DNA of 64,000 nt from Streptomyces sp. CBMA29 (GCF_014596445.1 NZ_MECL01000220.1:62001-126000); one strand, 5' to 3'. Positions 40,349-50,221 are shown, counted from the stretch's first letter. Notes: generated from the letters alone by a model not told the origin. Numbers and translations: made by a program.

Positions 40349-43348
40349 TCAGACGACGATGGAGGTCACGGCGGCCCAGAGCAGCGGCGCGTGCTCGACG
40401 CGGCCGGTGGCGCGCCAGCGGGTGAGCTGTTCGCGCTGCCAGCCGGTGAAGTGCCGTACGGGGTCCGGGTCTTCGTGGGCGGTGTCGACGGCGAGGACCG
40501 CGTCGGTCAGGGGGCGTACGGACTCGGGCAGGCCGCCGAGGCGGTGGAAGGCGAAGCTGGTGGGGAGCGGCCAGCGGGTGGCGGTGACCAGTTCTGCGCC
40601 GTTGTGGAGCATCGCGGTCGCCAGGCCGAACGACTCGGCGAAGCGCAGGTCGCCGCCGCTCTCGCAGCCGATGAGGGCCACGCGCGGCGGCGCGGGCCAG
40701 ATGCGGGCGCCCGGCTCGCCGTCCGCGCGCAGGGGGAGCGTGCCGAGCAGGAGGTCCTTGGCGGACAGCGGCCGGTGGGTGCGGACCGGCTCGGCGAGGC
40801 CGTCGGTGCCGGGCCCGCAGCACAGATGGAGGGTGCCGTCCTCGCTCTGCCCGCCCTCGACCGGCGCGCCGCTCACGTGCCCGACGTACATCAGCCGCCG
40901 TGGCCGCTTGCGCAGCTCGCCGCTCAGCCAGTCCCGGTCGAGGTCGGTACGGCGGAACGCCTCGGCGGGCGCGGCCACGGACGGTACGACGGCGCCCGCG
41001 TCGAGGCGGCGCCGGACGAGGGACAGCAACTCCGGGTCGGAGCCGGGCGGTCCGAGGACCGAGCCGAGCGGGGAGTCGGCCCGGAAGCCGGGCACGCGGG
41101 GGTCGAGGACGAGGACGACGGCGTCGGCGTCCCGGGTGTCGGAGACCTGGGTGGCGGCGCCCGCGACGGTGACCCGCGTGCGTCGCAACGACGCGGGCGC
41201 CGTGGTCACGACGTCCGCCAGCTCGATGAGCCGTACGTCGCCGGTGTCGTCGACGGCGAGCAGTTCCCAGGGGACCTGCGCCACCCGGGGCGACGGCTGG
41301 ATACGGATCAGCGGACGGCCCGCCCGCGCCGCGACCTGCCGGATCTGGTCCGTCAGCCCCTCGGGCCACAGCGCCCGTGCCAGCTCCCGCGCGAGCCGGT
41401 GCTCGGCCTCGCGATCGGTCAGCGCTCCCGTGGCGAAGGCGCGCCGCATTCCCTCCGCTCCGTCGCCCGCCCCCGGCAGCGCGGCGGCCAACGCGCCCAC
41501 CGCGCGGTCGACTTCGTCGGCGGGCCCGTGTCCTGTGCCGAAACCGCGCGCCCCGCCGGCCCACGTCCAGGCCATGAACAGGTCGTCGGCGTCGGCCAGC
41601 CGGATCTGGACCACCGGGCGGGCCGTCAGGTCGTCGGTGACCCAGAACGGCACCTCCTCCTCGTCCACGATCCGCCGGTGATAGCGGAACTCGGCCGCGG
41701 CGACGTACTCCTGGAGCGCGACGCGGCCGGACTCCGCCGACATCCGCACCTTCGGCGGCGGCGCGACGCGCAGTCCGGCGGAGGCGGCGGCGTCCGCCGC
41801 CACACCGCCGAGCGCGGGCGCGGAGCCGTCGCGCCCGCCGTGCCCGTAGACCTTCACGGCCGCGCCGGGGAAGACGGCGGGCCCGGGGGGTCCGGTGCGC
41901 GCGGCCGACGACGGCGTACGGTCCAGGGCCAGGGAGGCGCCCGCGCAGCGGTGCTCCACCAGCTCGAACAGGAGCCCCTGGTCCTGGCGCCGTACGGCGA
42001 GCCGGAAGGCCAACGCCATCGCCTCGTCGGCGAGTTGGAGCCACTGGCTACGGGCGTGGGCGGTGGCGAAGTCGTAGCGCGCGGCCTCCAGGGCCAGTGC
42101 GGCGGGAAGCGCGAGCCGGAGCGCGGTGCTGACGGACTCCGGCTCGTGGTGGCCGTGGTCCGTGACGTTCAGATTGTGTTCGAGGGTCTTCGCGAGCAGG
42201 AGATCGACCTGCGCGCACCGCTCGTACACCTCCCGCGCCTGGTACGCGTCGCGGGCCTGCTGGGCCAGCCGCTTCATCTCGGTGATGTCGCCCCGGTCGT
42301 ACGCCTGTTGGGCGCCCAGCAGCATCGTGTCGGCGGCGGCGATGGCGGCGCCGAGGCGTTCGAAGCGGGCCAGGCTCGACCCCAACAGGTCGGCGGCGCG
42401 GGTGACTTCGCCCCGCAGACCGGCGAGGTACCCGCGGGCCTGTTCGCAGACCGCCAGGTCACCGGAGCGCCCCTGTTGTGCGAAGACCGTCGACGCCTGC
42501 GCGAACAGCCGCTCCGCGAGGTCCGGTTCGCCCCGGTGCATCGCGGTGTACGCGCGGTGGACGACCAGCGTCTGCTGCTCTCCGGCGTCCCCCAGCGCGC
42601 GGAAGCCGTCCTCCGCGCGGGTGAAGTAGTCCTCGGCCAGGTCGTACCGTCCGGTCGAGGAGCAGATCAGACCGAGGGCGGTCAGGACGCGGGGCACGGT
42701 TTCCCGTACGGGAGGGGCGGCGGCCCCCGCTCCGGTCTCCGCTCCGGGTTCCTTCGCGGTCTGCGCCCCGGCCGCCGGCATCGTGGACAGCAGCGCCGAG
42801 GCGTGCTCCTCGGCCCGTCCCCACTCGGCGCGTTCCATCAGCAAGTGCACCCGGTTCAGGCCGAGTTCGGAAACGCGCAGCCCCTCGGCGTCCTCGAATT
42901 CGGGCAGCCGGAGCGCCGCTTCGTCCAGACGCGCCAGCGCCTCGTCCAGACGCCCGGTCCGGCGCAGCAGGTCGGCCCCGCACAGCAGCGTCTTCAGCAG
43001 CACTTCCAGCCACAGCTGACGGCCGCGCGGTCCCATCGGCTCCGACGCGACGCCGTCGAGCAGGCGGCGGGACCGCTCGACGGCGTCCTCCGCACCCGCC
43101 AGGTCCGTGGCGGTGAGCCGGACGCCCGCGAGGTCGGACAGCAGATGGGCCCGGAGGAACCGCACATCGGGCGAGTCCTCAATGGACTCGGCCAGCGCGA
43201 GCAGTTGCTCGTACACGGCGCACGCGGCCCCGTGATCCGCGGCCAGTTGGTGCTCCTGGGCCAGGGCGAAGCCGGAGTCGAACGGCTCCCCGTAGAGCTG
43301 TTCCACCCGCGCGTCCGGCCCTGCGCTCCCCTCGTCGCCTGTCGTCAT
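40349..43348 (-). CDS. TPR-CHAT domain protease-like protein
   Basis: 999 residues. The N-terminal 480 residues form a TPR-like helical array (AAAFRL-type repeats: DLAGAEDAVERSRRLL, RTGRLDEALARLDEAALRLP, STGRYDLAEDYFTRAEDGFRAL). The C-terminus is a CHAT caspase-like domain with the catalytic pair His824 (RLMYVGHVSG) and Cys895 (VALIGCESGGD). CHAT proteases act in bacterial conflict and cell-death systems and are usually activated by a partner. It is last in a tight three-gene operon, 3 bases after the previous stop. Its proteolytic target is unknown. Confidence 0.92.
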   Translation of the reverse strand: MTTGDEGSAGPDARVEQLYGEPFDSGFALAQEHQLAADHGAACAVYEQLLALAESIEDSPDVRFLRAHLLSDLAGVRLTATDLAGAEDAVERSRRLLDGVASEPMGPRGRQLWLEVLLKTLLCGADLLRRTGRLDEALARLDEAALRLPEFEDAEGLRVSELGLNRVHLLMERAEWGRAEEHASALLSTMPAAGAQTAKEPGAETGAGAAAPPVRETVPRVLTALGLICSSTGRYDLAEDYFTRAEDGFRALGDAGEQQTLVVHRAYTAMHRGEPDLAERLFAQASTVFAQQGRSGDLAVCEQARGYLAGLRGEVTRAADLLGSSLARFERLGAAIAAADTMLLGAQQAYDRGDITEMKRLAQQARDAYQAREVYERCAQVDLLLAKTLEHNLNVTDHGHHEPESVSTALRLALPAALALEAARYDFATAHARSQWLQLADEAMALAFRLAVRRQDQGLLFELVEHRCAGASLALDRTPSSAARTGPPGPAVFPGAAVKVYGHGGRDGSAPALGGVAADAAASAGLRVAPPPKVRMSAESGRVALQEYVAAAEFRYHRRIVDEEEVPFWVTDDLTARPVVQIRLADADDLFMAWTWAGGARGFGTGHGPADEVDRAVGALAAALPGAGDGAEGMRRAFATGALTDREAEHRLARELARALWPEGLTDQIRQVAARAGRPLIRIQPSPRVAQVPWELLAVDDTGDVRLIELADVVTTAPASLRRTRVTVAGAATQVSDTRDADAVVLVLDPRVPGFRADSPLGSVLGPPGSDPELLSLVRRRLDAGAVVPSVAAPAEAFRRTDLDRDWLSGELRKRPRRLMYVGHVSGAPVEGGQSEDGTLHLCCGPGTDGLAEPVRTHRPLSAKDLLLGTLPLRADGEPGARIWPAPPRVALIGCESGGDLRFAESFGLATAMLHNGAELVTATRWPLPTSFAFHRLGGLPESVRPLTDAVLAVDTAHEDPDPVRHFTGWQREQLTRWRATGRVEHAPLLWAAVTSIVV

Positions 43349-43351
43349 CCG

Positions 43352-44782
43352 TCAGTAGTCCTCACCCGTGGTGGTGGCGGCGACGATCTCGGCGAGGAAG
43401 GGGGCCGAGGGCGCGGTGCGGGTCAGCGTGTCGTACGGGGCTGTGTCGTCGGCCGGTTGCGGCGCCGCGCTCGCGAGGCGGCCCCGGACGAGCGCGCGGA
43501 CCGCCGCACGGTCGGCGTGGCCTTCCGGCCCGGGACCGGGGTCGAAGCCGGGCAGCAGTACGGCGACCTCGAAACGCGGGGTCAACTCCCCTGCGGACAT
43601 GCCAGGTTCCAGATCCGCGCGGCCGGTCCACACGTCGTCCCGCCTGGTGAGGGGCGCGCGGACCGGGGGGCCGCCGTTGACCCGTACCTCCGCGACGAGG
43701 GGTGCGCCGCCGACGGGTGCCGCGATGTGCGCGACGACCTCGACCTCGATCCGGCGCCGCCCGCCGAGCGCGCGCGCCGTCCAGGACACCGCCGACTCGG
43801 CGGCGTCCACGAAGCCGGGCGGGTAGCGGCGCCAGTCGTTGGTCCCCGTGCCCCGGGCGATCACCCGGCCGCCGGCGGAGAGGGGTTCGCCCGCCGCGAG
43901 GGTGTAGCCGAGGCGGGAGGCGAAGAGCGCGCCAGGCGTGAGGGGGTCCGCTTCCGCTTCCGGGTCCGGCTCCGTGTCCGCGTCCACGTCCTGGCCCGCG
44001 TCCAGTTCCGCGCGGAGCCGGCGCAGCTCCGGTCCGTCGAGACCGGCGGCGTCGGCCGCGCCGTCGATCAGCCGCAGCACGCTCTCCAGGTGACGCGCGG
44101 TGTGCCCGGACCGGGGCTCCGCTCGCCACCACCGGACCAGCGGGTCGAGAGCGGCCTGGTGGTCCTCGATCAATTCGGCCACGCAGTCGTCCGGCTGGTC
44201 CCCGCAGCCGTCGAACAGCTCCTGGCACCGGTGGGTGAGCGCGGCCAACTCCAGCCCGAGGACGTCCGGTTCGAGCGCCGGAATCCCGTCCGCGTACGAC
44301 GCCGGCCACCATCGGGCGGCCCAGTGCCCGAAGGCGAGGCGGGCGGCGGCGCCCGCGAGGGCGGTCTCGTCGCTGGTCACCCGCGCTTCTGTCGGCCCCC
44401 CGGCCGTCTCTCCGGTCGTCTCTCCGGTCGTCTCTCCGGCGGCGCAGGACCGCACGGCAGCGGCGGCGCGCTCGCCGTACACCGCCCACAGCCACTGCTG
44501 CGCCCGCTCCACGTCGTGCACCTCGGCCACCGGCAGGATCGGGTCCCCGAGGACGGGCCAGAGCAGGACCGCGCCCGCGACGTCGAGGACGGCTTCGGTG
44601 AAGCCGGGGCCTGGGCCGGGGTCGGGGCCGGGGGCGGGGGCGAAATCGGGGCCGGTGCCGAGCGGGCCGGTGCCGTTACCGGCAGGGGAGCCGTCGAGAG
44701 GGCCGGCGTAAGGACCGGGACCGGCGGTGACCCGTACCGCCCCGTCCTCGCCCCGCGTGACGTAGAGATCCGCGCCCGCCAT
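43352..44782 (-). CDS. Uncharacterised partner of the CHAT protein
   Basis: 476 residues from ATG at 44782, overlapping the upstream stop (TGATG). The first half has an Ala/Pro/Gly linker (PDFAPAPGPDPGPGPG) and helical stretches with several Trp and Cys residues (QQWLWAVYGERAAAAVRSC, RCQELFDGCGDQPDDCVAELI). The second half is beta-rich (GRRRIEVEVVAHIAAPVGGAPLVAEVRVNGG, RFEVAVLLPGFDPG). I recognise no family. Tight coupling suggests that it works with the CHAT protease, perhaps as adaptor or substrate. Confidence 0.85.
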   Translation of the reverse strand: MAGADLYVTRGEDGAVRVTAGPGPYAGPLDGSPAGNGTGPLGTGPDFAPAPGPDPGPGPGFTEAVLDVAGAVLLWPVLGDPILPVAEVHDVERAQQWLWAVYGERAAAAVRSCAAGETTGETTGETAGGPTEARVTSDETALAGAAARLAFGHWAARWWPASYADGIPALEPDVLGLELAALTHRCQELFDGCGDQPDDCVAELIEDHQAALDPLVRWWRAEPRSGHTARHLESVLRLIDGAADAAGLDGPELRRLRAELDAGQDVDADTEPDPEAEADPLTPGALFASRLGYTLAAGEPLSAGGRVIARGTGTNDWRRYPPGFVDAAESAVSWTARALGGRRRIEVEVVAHIAAPVGGAPLVAEVRVNGGPPVRAPLTRRDDVWTGRADLEPGMSAGELTPRFEVAVLLPGFDPGPGPEGHADRAAVRALVRGRLASAAPQPADDTAPYDTLTRTAPSAPFLAEIVAATTTGEDY

Positions 44783-46254
44783 CACGCGCTCCTCTGCTCG
44801 GGCTCGGCCGCTTCCGTGGCGCCGCCCGCCGACAGGCTCCGCAGCGCCGACCTCACCCTCGCGCGGTGGTCCATCATCACCGAGCGCGCGACCCCGTCGA
44901 GCACCGCCCAGGCCGCCCCGGCGTCCGCCAGCGGCGCCCCGTGGACGTCCCGGCCGTGCAGCCGTACCCACAGCCGCCGCATGTACGCGGCCCACGGCGC
45001 GCGGAGGTCGTGCGCGAGGGTGTCCAGGACCCCGCCGTCCGGGTCGGGCCGCGGGGAGACCGTCATCCTGCGGGCGCGCAGGACCGAAGCCTCGCGCCGC
45101 CAGCGGCTGTTGACGGCCCGGTGCGCGGCCGTCCGGCCCAGCGCGGATTCGCCGCTGCCCAGCGGGTCGAGGCCGACCGCGAGCCGTCCGCCGAGGACCG
45201 CGGCGACCCGCAGGCTCTCCTCGTACAGACCGAGCGGAGCGCAACCGCGGCCCACCTCGCGGTCCACGAGGTCAGGCACGGTGGGCAGTTCGTCGCGCCG
45301 GGCCGACGACTGGAGTACGACGAAGAGCCGTTCGAAGAGCGTACGGTCCAGCGGCGCGGGAAGCGTGGCCGTCGAGGCGCCCCGTCCGACCCCGGGACAC
45401 GGCGGCGACTGCCGTGCGGTGAGCCCCAGATGAGGCGGCAGACCGTCCCGGCCCCACACCCCGCCGTCCGCGTCCGCCGCCCACAGCGCCCGGCCGAAGG
45501 ACGCGCCGTGCCCCGCCTCGACCATGGCCGCGTACCGCGCCGAATTCCGCGACCGCTCCTGCGCGTTGCCGCCGCTTCCGCTTCCGCTTCCGCCTGCGCC
45601 TGCGCCTGCGCCTCCGCCTGCGCCTCCGCCTCCGCCTCCGCAGGACTCCAGCACCTCGGCCGCCGCCGCGACCGCCGCGACCGCCGCCGTGAACGCGTCT
45701 GCGGCGGGGGCCGGTTGACGGCTCTCCCAACGGGCGGCCAACTCCCTTTCGAGCCGGGCGCGTCGGACGCCGTCCGCCAGATGTTCCTTCAGCGCTTCTA
45801 CGGTGCGTCCGCCGGCCGTGTCGGCCACGTCCTCCACGACGTCCCTGGCCACCGCGTCCGCACCGGCCGACGGCGGCCCGTGTTCCGTGGCCAGTTCGAA
45901 GCACCGCTGGAAGTACAGGTCCTGGGGGTGGCCGGCCACGATGCCCAGCGCCCTGCGGCTCCTCTTGAGCAGCGTGAACCACCGCGCCGTCGCCTCCAGC
46001 CGCCCGCCGGACTCCTGGATCAGCGCCTCCAGCCGCGCGGCCTGCTCCGGTACGAGGAAGTCCGCCGCGAATTCGGGGTTCAGCGCCGGCCTGACGATCA
46101 GCGGCAGCACGATCAGCTTGACCGTCCTGGTCAACGGCGCCCCGCCGGGGCCGCTCAGCGATTCCAGCCCCGGCCCGAGGGCACGCCACGCCCGGTCGAT
46201 GGCCATGGCGCGCGCTCGGCCCGTGGCGCCGGTCGGCTGGCTGGCAGGCGGCAT
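44782..46254 (-). CDS. Uncharacterised protein, first gene of the CHAT operon
   Basis: About 490 residues from ATG at 46254; ATG at 46203 is an alternative, and neither has a strong ribosome binding site. It is mostly helical and Arg/Ala-rich. A Gly/Ser low-complexity linker in the middle (GGAGGGAGAGAGGSGSGSGG) is encoded by hexanucleotide-like repeats around 45580-45645. It contains ESLRVAAVLGGRLAVGLDPLG and DTLAHDLRAPWAAYMRRLWV. No known domain was recognised. Operon position suggests a regulator, sensor or target of the CHAT protease. Confidence 0.8.
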   Translation of the reverse strand: MPPASQPTGATGRARAMAIDRAWRALGPGLESLSGPGGAPLTRTVKLIVLPLIVRPALNPEFAADFLVPEQAARLEALIQESGGRLEATARWFTLLKRSRRALGIVAGHPQDLYFQRCFELATEHGPPSAGADAVARDVVEDVADTAGGRTVEALKEHLADGVRRARLERELAARWESRQPAPAADAFTAAVAAVAAAAEVLESCGGGGGGAGGGAGAGAGGSGSGSGGNAQERSRNSARYAAMVEAGHGASFGRALWAADADGGVWGRDGLPPHLGLTARQSPPCPGVGRGASTATLPAPLDRTLFERLFVVLQSSARRDELPTVPDLVDREVGRGCAPLGLYEESLRVAAVLGGRLAVGLDPLGSGESALGRTAAHRAVNSRWRREASVLRARRMTVSPRPDPDGGVLDTLAHDLRAPWAAYMRRLWVRLHGRDVHGAPLADAGAAWAVLDGVARSVMMDHRARVRSALRSLSAGGATEAAEPEQRSA

Positions 46255-46440
46255 GTGAGGAGCGTACGTCGTACGGAAACGGGCCGGCGAACCTGGGATC
46301 GGTAGGTGTTCCCGGCCCCCTAGCGTCCCTGTCGTCAGCTCGTCGGCCCCGTCTCCGTACCGCACAGGGCGTGCGTCGGGAGTGCACAAGGCGTGCGTCG
46401 GGCGGCACAGGACCGGGCATCACCAGAAGGAGCAGCCGTC

Positions 46441-46866
46441 ATGGGAATCTTCAGGAAGCGCCGCCAGAGCCGCGAGGAGCGGGCGGCCGACATCGCGGGC
46501 AAGGTGGCCAGCGGCAAGGGCTTCTACGGCCGTACCACCCGCGCGTTCCTCGGCGACGAGGACTTCAGCCGGGTCCAGCAGTCCATCGGTGCCTTCAACT
46601 CCGGCCTCGACGTACAGCAGTTGCTCGCGGCCGGGGCGCCGACCACCCCCGCCGTGGTCGTGTCGATCAGCGACACCGGCAAGCTCGTCAACTTCGACCC
46701 GGTGGTCGACCTCGTCCTCCAGCCGGCCGGGGTCGCCGACCGGATCGCGCTCCAGACCATCGTCTCCAAGCTGCGGATTCCGCGCGCCGGGGACCAGGTG
46801 CTGCTGGTGGCGGACCCCGCCCGGCCCGGCGGTTACCTCTACGCCGGGGACGGGGTCACGCCGTGA
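46441..46866 (+). CDS. Uncharacterised small cytosolic protein
   Basis: 141 residues from ATG at 46441 with GAAGGAGC upstream. A basic N-terminus (MGIFRKRRQSREERAADIAG) leads to a compact alpha/beta domain ending TIVSKLRIPRAGDQVLLVADP. It is divergent from the CHAT operon and followed by a membrane-protein gene on the same strand 105 bases on. The family is not recognised; similar short proteins occur as hypothetical proteins in streptomycetes. Confidence 0.85.
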   Translation: MGIFRKRRQSREERAADIAGKVASGKGFYGRTTRAFLGDEDFSRVQQSIGAFNSGLDVQQLLAAGAPTTPAVVVSISDTGKLVNFDPVVDLVLQPAGVADRIALQTIVSKLRIPRAGDQVLLVADPARPGGYLYAGDGVTP

Positions 46867-46971
46867 GGGCCGCCCGTACTCCGGCGCCGTGCCCGGTCCC
46901 GGAGTTAGTGCCCGTGCCCGTGCCGGCGTCCGCGTCCACATCCGCTTAGGAAACTCTCCGGGGAGGGCCGC

Positions 46972-48450
46972 ATGCGGAGCTACGCCGGTGCGTTCGTCGG
47001 CAATCTCGTCTTCACCGCGATCTGCTGCGTCGCGGGCCCGTTCTTCCTGCTGATCGGACTTCAGACCTGGCACGACGGGACCGACCGGGGCATCGCGCTG
47101 ACCTGCGTCGGCATCGGCCTGGCCGGCACGGTCACGATTCCCGTCGCGGCCTTCAAACTCACGCGGCAGGGGTTCCCCCGGATCACCCGCCGGGACCGGG
47201 TGAAGGGCGCGAGTGTGCGCTACGACGACGACACTCTCGTGATGCTGACGCCGGAGTCCCCCCAGGGCCCGGCGCGGGCGTGGCTGGCGCGGGCGGACGT
47301 GCTGGAGGCGTCGTTGGCGCACTACAGCCCCGACGGCGAGGCCACCTTCACGACGCACTGGGGCGACTACACGCCCGACGAGTTCACGCCGCTGATCCGG
47401 CTGAGGCTGCGGGTGCACGGCGTCGAGGGCGCCGACTCGTTCGAGGTCACGCAGGAGTGGCGGGTGCCGTCCATGTGCCTGTCCGCCGTGACGGCCGGGC
47501 GCCTGGTCGTCCTCGTCCACCCGGCTCCTTCGACCGGACCGTTCGCCTCCTCGGACACCGCCTCGTTCGCCGACCCGGCCACCCCCTTGGACACCGCCCC
47601 GGCCGCCCCTGGCGGGGTCACCCCCCCAGCCGCTTCCGGCAAGGTCACCGCCCAATGGCCGCGCAGCCTGCTGCTCGCGGGGACCAGGACCAGCCGGCTG
47701 CTCGACCTCGACGGCCACCGCACCGACGTCACCCGGCGCCCCGGCCGCCTGCTGGAGCAGATGCGGATCTCGCGGGCGGCCGGAGGAGTTCCGATGACCG
47801 GCGACACCATCGACCTCGGACGTCTGGACCCGCACACGGCCGGGCGCTACACCGCCCTGGCCGACCGATTCCACGCCCGCCCCGAGGACCGCGCGCCGGT
47901 CACGGAACCGGGGGAGGAGTCCCGCTGGATCGTGGACGAACTGCCCGGCTGTACGGGCGAGTTCGGCTCGGCCGGTCGCCGCTGGTCCCGCCGTGGCGGC
48001 CACCTGATCCGCGCCCGCTTCGTCGAACTGCGCGGCACGACCACCTTCCAGGACCACGGCCCGGTCCTCGACACCGTCGTCCGCATCCAACCGGACGACG
48101 GCACACCCCCGTTCGACGCCGCCCGCCGCCTGACCCTCCCGATGAACTACCTCGCCGTCCTCCACCGCACCCGGGACGTCGTCCTGTGCGTCGCCCCGCG
48201 CGGCACGTCCTACGTCGTCGACTGGCCCCGCACCAACCTCCTCGCGGGCGTCACCCCCGCCAAGGTCATCACCCCCGCCTCGGCCGAACTCCCCCTCACC
48301 GGCCGCCCCGACCTCATATGGCCCCTGATGACCCTCCTCGCCGCCCACGGCGTCTCCGCCCCCACCCCCACCCTCGATCTCCGTCGCCCCCGCATGGCCC
48401 CCATCGTGCCGTTCGCTCTGCGAATCGTGCACTCGGCGCTTCCCCGCTGA
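46972..48450 (+). CDS. Membrane protein of unknown function
   Basis: 492 residues. Two N-terminal spans (FVGNLVFTAICCVAGPFFLLIGL and IALTCVGIGLAGTVTIPVAAF) precede a large cytosolic part that contains two similar beta-rich modules (SFEVTQEWRVPSMCLSAVTAGRLVVLVHP and FDAARRLTLPMNYLAVLHRTRDVVLCVAP), suggesting an internal duplication. The pattern 'V..P...L..V..GR.V...V.P' resembles the DUF3592-type modules of actinobacterial membrane proteins, but I cannot assign a function. Confidence 0.88.
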   Translation: MRSYAGAFVGNLVFTAICCVAGPFFLLIGLQTWHDGTDRGIALTCVGIGLAGTVTIPVAAFKLTRQGFPRITRRDRVKGASVRYDDDTLVMLTPESPQGPARAWLARADVLEASLAHYSPDGEATFTTHWGDYTPDEFTPLIRLRLRVHGVEGADSFEVTQEWRVPSMCLSAVTAGRLVVLVHPAPSTGPFASSDTASFADPATPLDTAPAAPGGVTPPAASGKVTAQWPRSLLLAGTRTSRLLDLDGHRTDVTRRPGRLLEQMRISRAAGGVPMTGDTIDLGRLDPHTAGRYTALADRFHARPEDRAPVTEPGEESRWIVDELPGCTGEFGSAGRRWSRRGGHLIRARFVELRGTTTFQDHGPVLDTVVRIQPDDGTPPFDAARRLTLPMNYLAVLHRTRDVVLCVAPRGTSYVVDWPRTNLLAGVTPAKVITPASAELPLTGRPDLIWPLMTLLAAHGVSAPTPTLDLRRPRMAPIVPFALRIVHSALPR

Positions 48451-48507
48451 CCCGGCATCCGAGGACCGGCCGGCGTCCGGCCCTATGCCCAGCCGGCGTC
48501 CGGCCGC

Positions 48508-49104
48508 TCAGCGAAGGCCGAGCTTCTCGCGTTCGGCCTCGACCAGCTCCTCCATGAGCTTCTCCGGGTCCACCGTGTACCCGGTGTCATCGAGAGCGTC
48601 GTAGTCCCCGGTGCTCAGCGGCAGTCCGAGCGCGGCGAGTTCGGAGGCGAGGCGAGTGAACGCGATCCGCTCGTCGGGCTCGTCCTGGTAGTGGGCCCGC
48701 TCGGCAGCGCACCCCTCGGTCAGGGTGCGACCGGCAAGGCCCCAGAAGCTGAACTCGGTGTCCAGCTCTATGAGATGCCACGGGCGGTCCGCAGGCTCTT
48801 CGGGGTGCAGCCAGTAGCCGATCCACCCCTTTCCGCCCTTCGCCACGAGCTTGACGTACGTGGCCATCTCCGCGCATGCGGCGTTGACGGCCCGCAGCTC
48901 CGGGTCCGCGAGCTCCTTCTCGCTCAAGTAGCCGGTGTCCAGGAGCGGGTGGAGGTCGCCGGGCTCGAAGAAGTCCAGGTCGAGAAGGCGGGCGAAGTCG
49001 GTGCGGCCTTCCCAATGCGCCACCAGCAGCACCCGCAGATCGTCCGGTACCGGACGGCCGTCCAGCCGCTCGCGGGAGAACTCGGCGAGCCGTTCGTCGT
49101 ACAT
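48508..49104 (-). CDS. SUKH/SMI1-like protein, tentative
   Basis: 198 residues from ATG at 49104 with GGAGAGGGC upstream. It contains WIGYWLHPEE followed by WHLIELDTEFSFWGLAGRTLTEGCA, which has the feel of SMI1/KNR4 (SUKH) proteins, a superfamily of toxin-immunity and other proteins. No toxin gene lies beside it. Family placement is weak; a stand-alone immunity protein is possible. Confidence 0.75.
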   Translation of the reverse strand: MYDERLAEFSRERLDGRPVPDDLRVLLVAHWEGRTDFARLLDLDFFEPGDLHPLLDTGYLSEKELADPELRAVNAACAEMATYVKLVAKGGKGWIGYWLHPEEPADRPWHLIELDTEFSFWGLAGRTLTEGCAAERAHYQDEPDERIAFTRLASELAALGLPLSTGDYDALDDTGYTVDPEKLMEELVEAEREKLGLR

Positions 49105-49181
49105 GCGCCCTCTCCAGAGGTCGAGGCAAGATCCTCGCGGCAACGTAACAGCGCTGTCCGACAAGGCCGGGCCCGGGAAGC

Positions 49182-49254
49182 ACGCCGATACGCCGATACG
49201 CCCGTACGCCCGTACGCCCGTACGCCCGTACGCCGATACGCCCGTACGCCGTGC
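49182..49254. repeat. Octanucleotide tandem repeat ACGCC(C/G)(G/A)T
   Basis: About eight head-to-tail 8-base units, ACGCCCGT and ACGCCGAT forms, between the SUKH-like gene (its upstream side) and the methyltransferase stop. Confidence 0.9.
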
Positions 49255-49301
49255 GGTTGCCGCCCCCTCCGCCGGGGCAACCCCCGCGCCCACAAAGGCC
49301 G

Positions 49302-49931
49302 TCAGAGGCGGCGGCCCAGCAAGTGGGCGTCGAGGAAGCCCCGTTCGGTGGCCGGGTCGTAGACCAGGCGGGCGAGGTTGAACAGGCCCGCCCCGGCGAG
49401 GAGTTCGGCGAAGCGGCCCACCGGCCAGCTGTAGGCGGGTGTGACCTTGTGGTCGAAGCGGACCGGCTCCGGCCCTGCGGTGGCGAAGAAGGAGGCCATG
49501 AGCAGACCGCCCGGGGCAAGGACGCGTACCTGTTCCGCGAGGAGCGCGGGCACTTCCTCCGGCGGGGTGTGGATCATCGAGTAGTGCGCGAGCACGCCGC
49601 CCAGCGCCCCGTCCCCGACCGGCAGCGCCTCCATCCGCGCCTCGTCGAACCGCAGCGCCGGATGAGCGCGCCGGGCGTGGCCGACCATGCCGGGCGAGAG
49701 GTCGAGCCCGAAGGCGTCCAGCCCCAGGTCGTGCAGCATGGCCGTCATATGTCCCGGCCCGCACCCGAGGTCGGCCGCCCGTACGTTCCCCGTCCCGCGC
49801 ACCAACTCGGCGAAGGTGCCGAGCATGCCCCGCGCGAACGGCTGCGTCTCCAGCCGGTCGGCGAACCTCGACGCGTACAGCTCGACGACCCCGTCGTAGG
49901 CCGCCCTGGTCTCGTCCTGGTGTTCCACCAC
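49302..49931 (-). CDS. Class I SAM-dependent methyltransferase
   Basis: 209 residues from GTG at 49931. The Rossmann-like SAM motifs are VRAADLGCGPGHMTAMLHDLG (motif I), AFGLDLSPGMVGHAR (motif II), FDEARMEALPVGDGALGGVLAHYSM and VLAPGGLLMASFF. The substrate cannot be inferred, as the neighbours are unrelated. No strong ribosome binding site is seen before the GTG. Confidence 0.93.
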   Translation of the reverse strand: MVEHQDETRAAYDGVVELYASRFADRLETQPFARGMLGTFAELVRGTGNVRAADLGCGPGHMTAMLHDLGLDAFGLDLSPGMVGHARRAHPALRFDEARMEALPVGDGALGGVLAHYSMIHTPPEEVPALLAEQVRVLAPGGLLMASFFATAGPEPVRFDHKVTPAYSWPVGRFAELLAGAGLFNLARLVYDPATERGFLDAHLLGRRL

Positions 49932-50221
49932 GCGAAGGAAGCTAACACCTCCGTCTCCGTCTCCGTCGTCGCCTGCGCCGTCGCCGCACCCCGTGCCCGA
50001 GGCCCCGCCCGACCCCGTCCACCTGGACTTTTACGTGCCTGGGGCCGTTCGACTGGGCTGCTCACCACAACGGCCGAACGTGGCCCCGTCGGTCACGGTT
50101 CGTGTCCGCCGCCGGCCCGATCCTGGCGGCGGACCGCATCTGCCCAGGCCGTGGGCAGGGAGCGATCGCAGCGGCCCATCTCGCCCACCGACCTCGCCCA
50201 GCCATCTCCCGAAGGGGAACA

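Noticed and set aside
40109..45433. 1774-codon open frame on the plus strand
   Set aside because: It runs antisense to the CHAT operon, is Arg/Gly/Ala-rich without domains, and exists because high-GC codon use keeps the opposite frame open.
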